From positions 1 through 5,032 of the forward strand of contig CAZJRB010000201.1 in the NCBI GenBank assembly GCA_964547995.1: a DNA stretch of 5,032 bases, read 5' to 3'. Below, in pieces: positions 1 to 5,032 of this stretch (the stretch's first letter is position 1; each line of letters starts with the position of its first letter). The DNA comes from CAZJRB01 sp964547995. Lineage in GTDB: Bacteria; Planctomycetota; Planctomycetia; Pirellulales; Thermoguttaceae. Made by a program: the position numbers and the translations under genes. The notes under the pieces are model-generated. The model was not told where the DNA came from and ran no database searches. It was given only the letters and a program-made list of their open reading frames with translations.

Positions 1-755
1 CCGGACTCGTTGCCGATCCAGCGGTGCTCGCGGCGCTGGGGGCTGTGGTAGAAGACCATACCGGGCTGATACTTGTCGGCGATGGGCAAGAGATCCGGCC
101 CGCCCTCTTCGGGGCTTATGTTGCCCGCGTCGAACCAAATCTGCACCAGCGGCCCATAGCGGGTACACAATTCCTCGAACATTTTCTCGCAGGTTCGGGC
201 GAATTCCGCCTGCTTCGGTCCGCCCTTGCCGTAGTCGACCCGGTACCGGTCGACCTTCCAGTACGCGTTTCGGAAGCAGCTCATGTAGATGCCCGGCTTG
301 ATGTCGACCTTGCGACACGACTCGACGAAGTCGGCGACGAGGTCGCCCTTGCCATCGCGCCACGCCGCCTGTTTGACGCCGTACGGGTAGAGGTCGCTTT
401 GCCACTGCATGAAGCCGTTGAAGTGCGTGGCCGTCAGGATCGCGTAGCGTGCCCCCATCGCCTTGGCCGTGGCGACCCACTGGTCGGTGTCGAGCTTCTT
501 CGGGTTGTAGATCTTCGGGTCCCAGGTTTCGTGGATGGCGTTTTTGTTCGTGCGTCCGCCGGGGGCAAACAGCGGCATGTCGAAATGGAAGATCGCCCCC
601 ACCTCGCAATCCTGCCAGACGACCTGCCGTGGCAAGGGGCGGGGCAAATCGGGTGCGTCGTCGCCGGCCGCCGCAAGAATCTGCGGCGCCGCGCCGCCCA
701 TCGCGATGGTACCGGCCACCGCATCCAGAAAACGCCGGCGTGAGAGCGTAGACAT
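1..755 (-). CDS. Exported alpha-L-fucosidase, GH29 family (N-terminal 251 codons; runs off the left edge)
   Basis: The frame stays open from ATG 753-755 to the window edge. GH29 enzymes are retaining exo-hydrolases that release alpha-L-fucose from glycans and fucans. Residues 5-10 read SRRRFL, a twin-arginine signal, followed by an Ala/Gly-rich hydrophobic stretch to about residue 30, so export by the Tat route is likely. Family landmarks follow in order: YAILTATH ending at His111, then FNGF; WRDGKGDLVADF; IKPGIYMS; IWFDAGN with Asp209 at the expected nucleophile position; and RWIGNES at 245-251. Many GH29 members have a His-His pair where this protein has His-Phe. The visible part is roughly half of a usual 450-600 residue enzyme; the acid/base residue lies beyond the edge. 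AAGGA eight bases upstream supports the start. It lies downstream of the sulfatase on the same strand, which fits joint attack on sulfated fucose-rich polysaccharide. The family call is firm; the true substrate is unknown. Confidence 0.88.
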   Translation of the reverse strand, partial: MSTLSRRRFLDAVAGTIAMGGAAPQILAAAGDDAPDLPRPLPRQVVWQDCEVGAIFHFDMPLFAPGGRTNKNAIHETWDPKIYNPKKLDTDQWVATAKAMGARYAILTATHFNGFMQWQSDLYPYGVKQAAWRDGKGDLVADFVESCRKVDIKPGIYMSCFRNAYWKVDRYRVDYGKGGPKQAEFARTCEKMFEELCTRYGPLVQIWFDAGNISPEEGGPDLLPIADKYQPGMVFYHSPQRREHRWIGNES

Positions 756-763
756 GGGATTTT

Positions 764-768
764 TCCTT
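764..768 (-). promoter_or_regulatory. Ribosome binding site of the fucosidase gene
   Basis: AAGGA on the minus strand lies eight bases before ATG 755-753. It supports this start, which is also the one that places the twin-arginine motif at the usual distance from the N-terminus. Confidence 0.65.
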
Positions 769-783
769 GATGGTTGAGATACG

Positions 784-812
784 AAAACAACAAAGAAGGG
801 GGTACCACCCCC
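784..812 (-). terminator. Possible intrinsic terminator or attenuator between sulfatase and fucosidase
   Basis: Read on the minus strand, GGGGGT (812-807) pairs with ACCCCC (803-798) around a three-base GGT loop. The stem is followed directly by TTCTTTGTTGTTTT (797-784), in which 11 of 14 bases are T. It lies 72 bp after the sulfatase stop and 28 bp before the fucosidase start codon. The stem is short (6 bp) and the T-run is interrupted, so read-through is likely. It would separate or tune expression of the two genes rather than isolate them fully. The alternative is a chance GC palindrome. Confidence 0.45.
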
Positions 813-826
813 CGAACCATTACCGC

Positions 827-853
827 GGCACCGTCATGCCGGGGGCAGGTGCC
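827..853 (-). other. Imperfect hairpin in the sulfatase-fucosidase gap
   Basis: On the minus strand GGCACC (853-848) can pair with GGTGCC (832-827). Inside it TGCC (847-844) can pair with GGCA (840-837) around a CCC loop, leaving a four-base bulge (TGAC). The sequence lies 31 bp after the sulfatase stop, so it would form in the 3' end of that transcript and could protect it from exonucleases. It could also be one copy of a dispersed palindromic repeat; no second copy is visible here. Confidence 0.35.
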
Positions 854-884
854 CGCTCCTATTGTTTTCATCCACAGGACGTTG

Positions 885-2417
885 TTACTTTTTCTTTTTG
901 CCTTTGCCTTTCTTTCCGGGTTTGGCGGCCGGGTTGTAGTCGGGGTTCGGCTTCGGCATCGGGGCGTTGACGGATTTTCGCCATGCGATGAGCTTGTCGT
1001 GGAGTTCCTTGGCCCTCTCGGGCATCTTCTTGGCCAGGTCGTTCTTTTCGCCGATGTCTTCGGCAAGGTTGTACAGTTCGACATGCCCGTCCTCGAAGAA
1101 CTCGATCAGCTTGTAGTCGCCCGAGCGGATGACGCCGGCGGGTGTGGTGCGGTCGTCGCCGCCGTAGCCCTGCAAGTATGCGGGGAAGTGCCAGTAGATG
1201 GCGTCGCGGGCGAACTTGCCGGTTTGCAAAAGCAGCGGCAAGAGACTGCGGCCATCGAGCTTGTGTTTCGGGTCGCCTTTCGCACCGGCGATTGCCAGAA
1301 AGGTCGGGTAGAAATCGGTCGTGATGACCGGCACGTCGCATTGGCTTCCGGGCTCGACGACGCCGGGCCAGCGGACGATCATCGGCACGTGGATGCCGCC
1401 TTCGTAGAGCATCCCCTTTCCGCCGCGGAGCGGGGCGTTGTTGGTGATCTCGGTGCCGCCGATGCCGGCGTCACGGTAGCCGCCCACGCCGCCGTTGTCC
1501 GACATGAAGACGACGACGGTCCGGTCGGCGATGCCCAGGTCGTCAAGCTTCTCGAGGATCTTGCCGACGCCTTCGTCAAGGCTTTGGACCATCCCGGCAT
1601 ACGCGGCGTGCGAGTGCTTCGATCCTTCCGGCACGGGTTTCTTATCGTACTTCTCTTTGTACTCCTTTTTCGACTGGATCGGCGTATGGACGCTGTGATA
1701 CGACTGGTAGAGGAAGAACGGACCGTTCTTGTGTTCCTCGATAAACTCGACGCCGCGGTCGGTGAGATGGTCGGTCAGGTATTCGCCCTTTTTGGCTTTG
1801 GGGAGTTTCATCCTGTTGGGCAGATGGTATCCCCCGGCCGGCGAACCCGAATGGCTCCCGCCGACGTTCAGATCGAAACCCTGATCGGTTGGCAAGTTCC
1901 CTTGGCCGCCGAGGTGCCACTTGCCGATGGCTGCGCTGGTGTATCCGGCCGTTTTCAGGGCTTCGGCAATCGTCACTTCTTCCGACGCGAGCGTGGTGTT
2001 GTTGGGTACGGGTATCATCTTGCGGCGGTTCTTCGCCCCCCGCCAGGGATCGCCGACCGTGAAAACGCCGTGCCGGGGCGAGTACTTACCGCTCATCAGG
2101 CACGCCCTGGTCGGGGCGCAGTTCGGCCCGTTCGTGTACGCGTTGGTAAAACGCATCCCCTCTTTGGCGAGCCGGTCGATATTGGGCGTTTCGTAGAACT
2201 TCGTGCCGAAGCAACCGACGTCGGTCCAGCCCAGGTCGTCGGCAAGTATTAGTACAATATTTGGTACACCGTGTTCCAGGGGTTTTTCAGCAGAGTACGC
2301 GGTACCTATTGATAAACACACCGCAAAGATGGTAAGTATAAATGTAGCAATTCTATGTAGTAAATAACCTAGTAAATCAGGGGGGGCCGACTTGGCCTTA
2401 GTGGACGCGGGTCGCAT
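885..2417 (-). CDS. Exported Cys-type sulfatase (type I, alkaline-phosphatase superfamily)
   Basis: This 510-residue protein should hydrolyse sulfate esters, probably on polysaccharides, outside the cytoplasm. A hydrophobic segment at about 23-43 ending in AYSA and then Glu44 looks like a Sec signal peptide, with a long 22-residue n-region. The fold then opens with NIVLILADDLGWTD, where Asp60 and Asp61 are predicted calcium ligands. The sulfatase signature CAPTRACLMSG starts at Cys100, the residue that a formylglycine-generating enzyme or anaerobic maturase would oxidise; Arg104 is its usual partner. GKWHLG (Lys166, His168), SVHTPI (His244), MSDNGG (Asp307, Asn308) and RGGKGMLYEGG (Lys334) complete a full active site. 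The last 12 residues hold eight lysines, a tail seen in planctomycete sulfatases. GGAGG seven bases before ATG 2417 fixes the start, and a promoter lies just upstream. No maturase is in the window. Exact sulfatase subfamily and substrate are not assigned. Confidence 0.94.
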   Translation of the reverse strand: MRPASTKAKSAPPDLLGYLLHRIATFILTIFAVCLSIGTAYSAEKPLEHGVPNIVLILADDLGWTDVGCFGTKFYETPNIDRLAKEGMRFTNAYTNGPNCAPTRACLMSGKYSPRHGVFTVGDPWRGAKNRRKMIPVPNNTTLASEEVTIAEALKTAGYTSAAIGKWHLGGQGNLPTDQGFDLNVGGSHSGSPAGGYHLPNRMKLPKAKKGEYLTDHLTDRGVEFIEEHKNGPFFLYQSYHSVHTPIQSKKEYKEKYDKKPVPEGSKHSHAAYAGMVQSLDEGVGKILEKLDDLGIADRTVVVFMSDNGGVGGYRDAGIGGTEITNNAPLRGGKGMLYEGGIHVPMIVRWPGVVEPGSQCDVPVITTDFYPTFLAIAGAKGDPKHKLDGRSLLPLLLQTGKFARDAIYWHFPAYLQGYGGDDRTTPAGVIRSGDYKLIEFFEDGHVELYNLAEDIGEKNDLAKKMPERAKELHDKLIAWRKSVNAPMPKPNPDYNPAAKPGKKGKGKKKK

Positions 2418-2423
2418 CGGGGT

Positions 2424-2429
2424 ACCTCC
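2424..2429 (-). promoter_or_regulatory. Ribosome binding site of the sulfatase gene
   Basis: GGAGGT on the minus strand places its GGAGG core seven bases before ATG 2417-2415. It confirms the start with the long n-region; no other in-frame Met precedes the hydrophobic signal segment. Confidence 0.75.
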
Positions 2430-2460
2430 AGTGGTTGACGCACAGTTGGACTACAACCTC

Positions 2461-2489
2461 AGTATCGGTGTCCGACAACCTCTGGTCAA
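2461..2489 (-). promoter_or_regulatory. Sigma70-like promoter for the sulfatase gene
   Basis: On the minus strand, TTGACC (2489-2484, five of six consensus bases) is followed after exactly 17 bases by GATACT (2466-2461, four of six). Transcription would start near 2454, leaving a leader of about 37 bases that contains the GGAGG ribosome binding site. It overlaps the region between divergent genes, so a regulator bound here could act on both sides. No comparable promoter for the plus-strand recombinase was found in the same 119 bp. Confidence 0.5.
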
Positions 2490-2520
2490 TGCACCTCGGC
2501 CCGCACTTGGGCAGTTCTCG

Positions 2521-2529
2521 AAGGAGGAG
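2521..2529 (+). promoter_or_regulatory. Ribosome binding site that sets the start of recombinase A
   Basis: AAGGAGGAG has its GGAGG core nine bases before ATG 2537. This favours 2537 over the in-frame ATG at 2435, which lies far upstream and would add 34 residues with no counterpart in the paralogue. Another ATG at 2532 is closer to the site but out of frame. Confidence 0.75.
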
Positions 2530-2536
2530 AAATGAC

Positions 2537-3808
2537 ATGGGACGGAAGCGAAAGCAACGTCGACAGCCTCATGGCTCTGCCTGGCATTGGAAGCAGACGG
2601 GCTGCTGGTATTACACGGTGCCCGGCACGAGGAAGAGAATTCCGCTGTTCGACGAGAATGGTCAGCGGATTCGGGGCAAAGGCAACAAGGAGGCGGCCGA
2701 GTTAGCGCTGGCCAAGGAAAAGCTCTCATGGGAGAATGAGGCGTCGGGTGCGCCAAGCGGCCACGGGGAGTGGCTGGTGGCGCGGGTGTGCTCGGAATAC
2801 ATCCAGTATTGTGATCGCGGCGTCGCAAGCGGCGCAATCACCAAGGGATATCGAGACAACACAGTGAGTTGGCTTAATGACCTGTGCCGGTATTGCGGAG
2901 CGAGTCCCGTCACCCGACTCAAGAAGGGAAACATCCAGAAGTGGATGGAACGCCACACGACGTGGCGCAGCCCTGCAACGCAGCGCAGCGTTATCGCGGT
3001 TGTTCTGGCGGCCTTCAACCGTACCGAGGAGATGTACGGTATTCCCAACCCACTCAAAGGACTCAAGAAGCCCCGATCGCAGCCCAGACTGCAGTCCTTG
3101 AGCCCGGAAGATGAGAAGGCACTGTACGGAGCCACCGAGGAGTGTTTCGAGCACTTTCTCTTCATGGCAATCCACACCGGCCTACGCCCGTTCTGCGAGT
3201 TGGCCAGGATCACGGCCGACGATGTGGAAGAAAGTCAACGAGGGATGATGTGGAGGGTGTATTCGTCGAAAACGAAGAAGACCCGCAATATCCCGGTGCG
3301 CCCCGAGGTTGCGAAGTTGGCTCGCGAGTTGATGAAGACAGCGCCGAAAGGATCGGGACTTCCGCTGCTTCGGAATACCAGAGGAAAGCCCTGGAAGCGG
3401 ATGACCGGCGTGGTCCGGTTCATTGCGATCAAGGAGAAGCTGGGATGGGACCGCGATGACGTGAAGGCGAAGTACTCGTGCTACACCTGTCGGCACACCT
3501 TTGTTCACAGGATGCTGTCTGGCTATTGGACCGAGGGAGTGGGCTGCTCCATCGAGACACTGGCAGAACTGATCGGCGACACGCCCAAGGTTGCCTTCGA
3601 TCATTACGGGAGGGAATGGGGGCAGCACTACCAAGACCCACTGTGGGCGGCGATTGGCGAGGATTCAAAACCCAGTGGCAAGCGGAAGCGGAGCCGGACT
3701 GCTTCGCGCAAGAGCGTCCCCTCTCGCAAGGACTCGTCGGCTAATCGCGGAAAAGGTCAGCGAAAAAAACCATCTGCAAAGTCTACGACGCGACGGAAGC
3801 GGGATTAG
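2537..3808 (+). CDS. Tyrosine recombinase/integrase A, with basic C-terminal tail
   Basis: This 423-residue protein should cut and rejoin DNA through a tyrosine nucleophile. The start at 2537 follows a strong ribosome binding site and matches the start of the downstream paralogue. Residues 1-65 form a basic, aromatic N-terminal part (GSAWHWKQ, WYYT, DENGQRIRGK) that may be an arm-site DNA-binding domain. Residues 78-185 look like the helical core-binding domain, and 190-374 the catalytic domain. Visible catalytic positions are Arg217 in TGLRPFCELARI, a Lys in SSKTKKTR (245-250), Arg319 in YTCRHTF and Tyr357 in FDHYGRE. Tyr316 replaces the first His of the His-x-x-Arg box. Asp348 stands where His or Trp usually sits, nine residues before Tyr357. 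Residues 375-423 are a Lys/Arg/Ser-rich tail that the paralogue lacks, perhaps for nonspecific DNA binding. It is divergent from the sulfatase and 42 bp ahead of the second recombinase. The family is clear; its target site is unknown. Confidence 0.9.
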   Translation: MGRKRKQRRQPHGSAWHWKQTGCWYYTVPGTRKRIPLFDENGQRIRGKGNKEAAELALAKEKLSWENEASGAPSGHGEWLVARVCSEYIQYCDRGVASGAITKGYRDNTVSWLNDLCRYCGASPVTRLKKGNIQKWMERHTTWRSPATQRSVIAVVLAAFNRTEEMYGIPNPLKGLKKPRSQPRLQSLSPEDEKALYGATEECFEHFLFMAIHTGLRPFCELARITADDVEESQRGMMWRVYSSKTKKTRNIPVRPEVAKLARELMKTAPKGSGLPLLRNTRGKPWKRMTGVVRFIAIKEKLGWDRDDVKAKYSCYTCRHTFVHRMLSGYWTEGVGCSIETLAELIGDTPKVAFDHYGREWGQHYQDPLWAAIGEDSKPSGKRKRSRTASRKSVPSRKDSSANRGKGQRKKPSAKSTTRRKRD

Positions 3809-4972
3809 CGATGACAATACTCCAGCACAACGATTGAGACGATCAGGAAAATGGGGACAAACGGCAGACATCAACGCCGACCACGCGGCTCAGCCTGGCA
3901 TTGGCGGCAGACGGACTCTTGGTATTACACGCCACCGGGGACAAAGCGGCGCGTGCCGCTGTTGGATGAGAACGGAAAGCGAATCCGCGGCAAGGACAAC
4001 CGCCAGACCGCGGAATTGGCGTTAGCGCGTGTGAAATTGGCCCGCCAATGGCGTCCTGCGGCTGAACCGGTGACCGAAGGCGAATGGCTGGTGGCCAAAG
4101 TCTGTTCGGAATACATCGAGTACTGCGAGCGGGGCGTAGCCAATGACACGATCAGCGAAGGATACTGCGACGAGGCCGTCCGGCGTCTTAACCAGCTGTG
4201 TGAATACTGCGGCTTGCTGCCGGTTACCCAATTGCAGAAAGGCCATATCCAGCACTGGGTCGAAACCCAAAAGACGTGGCGGTCACCCGTAACGCGTCGG
4301 AGCGCGATCAGTATTGTGTTGGCAGCCTTCAATCATGCCCAGAACATGCACAACGTTTCGCATGGACTGAAAGGCCTGAAGAAGCCACCATCCCGGCCCC
4401 GACTTCTTTCTTTCACGGAAGAGGATGAAGCGGCAATCTACGGGACTACGGACGAGCCGTTTGGCGACTTCCTTTTCGTGGCGATTCGCACGGGCCTTCG
4501 TCCGTTCTGCGAACTGGCCCGCATAACGGCGGACAACGTGGTTGAGACGGACCGCGGCATGATGTGGCAAGTCTACTCGTCCAAGACAAAGAAGACCCGA
4601 AAGATTCCGGTGCAGTCTGAAGTAGCGGAACTGACCCGGCGGCTCATGGAAACTGCGCCATTGCATTCCGGAATTGCGATTCTCAGGAACGCACAAGGGA
4701 ATCCCTGGAAGAAACCGACCGCCGTGGGGCGATTCCTCGGGATCAAGAAGAGGCTGGGTTGGGACAAGGATTCTGTGAAGCGGCATTACTCGTGCTATAC
4801 GGCTAGACATACTTTCGCCCATCGTATGTTGTCCGGTTTCTGGAACGGTGGTGTGGGGTGCTCGATAGAGACACTGGGCGAGTTGATGGGCGACACGCCA
4901 AAGGTTGCGTTCGACCACTACGGGCGAGAGTGGTCACACAGCTACCAGGAGCCGTTGTGGGCGGCAATTGGT
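2537..4972 (+). repeat. Tandem gene duplication: two recombinase copies in direct orientation
   Basis: Copy 1 (2537-3658) and copy 2 (3851-4972) encode 374 colinear residues with no insertion or deletion between them. The intervening 192 bp are the basic tail of copy 1 plus a 42 bp gap. At the nucleotide level the copies differ at many third codon positions even where the protein is identical, so this is an old duplication or two related genes brought together, not a recent tandem repeat. Confidence 0.85.
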
Positions 4973-4981
4973 CTTGTCTAG
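3851..4981 (+). CDS. Tyrosine recombinase/integrase B, paralogue of A
   Basis: This 376-residue protein aligns without gaps to residues 1-374 of recombinase A at about 64% identity by hand count, then ends after two extra residues. The same numbering applies: Arg217, Lys in the identical SSKTKKTR block, Arg319 in YTARHTF, Tyr357 in FDHYGRE, with Tyr316 and Asp348 again in place of histidines. Divergence is greatest at 1-10, 61-70 and 161-170 (two or three matches in ten). The catalytic blocks at 211-230, 241-250 and 351-360 are nearly or fully identical. It lies 42 bp after recombinase A and probably shares its transcript. The ribosome binding site is poor: AGGA ends only two bases before the ATG, so coupling to upstream translation is possible. 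No other in-frame ATG lies nearby, and the N-terminus matches A, so the start is secure. It may work with A as a hetero-oligomer or be an independent duplicate. Confidence 0.9.
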   Translation: MGTNGRHQRRPRGSAWHWRQTDSWYYTPPGTKRRVPLLDENGKRIRGKDNRQTAELALARVKLARQWRPAAEPVTEGEWLVAKVCSEYIEYCERGVANDTISEGYCDEAVRRLNQLCEYCGLLPVTQLQKGHIQHWVETQKTWRSPVTRRSAISIVLAAFNHAQNMHNVSHGLKGLKKPPSRPRLLSFTEEDEAAIYGTTDEPFGDFLFVAIRTGLRPFCELARITADNVVETDRGMMWQVYSSKTKKTRKIPVQSEVAELTRRLMETAPLHSGIAILRNAQGNPWKKPTAVGRFLGIKKRLGWDKDSVKRHYSCYTARHTFAHRMLSGFWNGGVGCSIETLGELMGDTPKVAFDHYGREWSHSYQEPLWAAIGLV

Positions 4982-5032
4982 GTCGTGTTGACATTCATAT
5001 AGCGTGAAATTGGTGTATTTGGTATCATTTCG
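4982..5032 (+). other. Non-coding end of window after recombinase B
   Basis: Only 51 bases remain. They are AT-richer than the gene before them and contain a perfect TTGACA at 4988-4993. No convincing -10 hexamer stands 16-18 bases further on, so no promoter is called. No hairpin terminator for the recombinase pair is visible before the edge. Confidence 0.4.

Noticed and set aside
24..743. A 239-codon plus-strand frame at the left end
   Set aside because: It is antisense to the GH29 fucosidase, whose motifs are clear on the minus strand. No ribosome binding site or known motif supports the plus-strand reading.
774..2252. A 492-codon open frame on the plus strand, antisense to the sulfatase
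   Set aside because: It lies wholly opposite a sulfatase with every active-site motif intact. Its product shows no recognisable domain, and high GC content lengthens shadow frames.
2304..2330. A lipoprotein lipobox around Cys34 of the sulfatase
   Set aside because: The residues before the Cys are Phe-Ala-Val, which do not fit a lipobox, and the hydrophobic segment continues past it to a normal AYSA cleavage site.
242..2426. Five GGTACC palindromes in the left half (242, 708, 801, 2301, 2421) and none seen in the recombinase half
   Set aside because: The count is higher than I would expect, but three lie in coding sequence, the spacing is irregular and no surrounding bases are shared, so I see no functional site.
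2435..2536. A 34-residue N-terminal extension of recombinase A from ATG 2435
   Set aside because: It has no ribosome binding site and no counterpart in paralogue B. The strong AAGGAGGAG lies in front of ATG 2537, where the two proteins begin to align.
2418..2536. An attachment site or inverted repeat flanking the recombinase pair
   Set aside because: I found no matching repeat between the left intergenic region and the 51 bp after copy B. The window is too short on the right to rule one out.
2532..2703. An out-of-frame ATG at 2532, four bases after the ribosome binding site of recombinase A
   Set aside because: The frame overlaps the recombinase start, encodes only about 57 residues without recognisable features, and its spacing to the ribosome binding site is short.
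4988..5025. A promoter starting with the perfect TTGACA at 4988
   Set aside because: No acceptable -10 hexamer stands 16-18 bases downstream, and no gene start is visible before the window ends.

Overview
The window suggests a chromosomal piece of a GC-rich, free-living bacterium, most likely a planctomycete (Pirellula/Rhodopirellula-like). This is inferred from gene content, not from a marker gene: a Cys-type sulfatase with a lysine-rich C-terminal tail beside a twin-arginine-exported GH29 fucosidase is typical of that group, as is a large family of divergent tyrosine recombinases.

Left half (1-2417, minus strand): an exported sulfatase gene is followed 129 bp downstream by the start of an exported alpha-L-fucosidase gene that runs off the left edge. 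The pair fits breakdown of sulfated, fucose-containing polysaccharide: the sulfatase would remove sulfate esters and the fucosidase would release fucose. A GC-rich hairpin followed by a T-rich run lies between them. It looks like a weak intrinsic terminator or attenuator, so the two may be only partly co-transcribed. A good sigma70-like promoter for the sulfatase sits in the divergent intergenic region (2418-2536).

Right half (2537-4981, plus strand): two tandem, co-directional tyrosine recombinase genes encode paralogues. They align without a gap over 374 residues at about 64% identity (counted by hand) and are 42 bp apart. Both keep the Arg, Lys, Arg and Tyr catalytic positions. Both carry the same two substitutions: Tyr for the first His of the His-x-x-Arg box, and Asp where the usual His/Trp stands nine residues before the nucleophile. 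Only the first copy has a 49-residue basic tail. Synonymous differences in blocks of identical protein show that both copies have been kept by selection for some time.

No RNA genes, CRISPR arrays, attachment sites or terminal inverted repeats were recognised, and no stretch over 300 bp lacks a gene. The most unusual content is the recombinase pair. Whether it is a mobile element, a two-recombinase module or a chromosomal duplication cannot be settled from this window.
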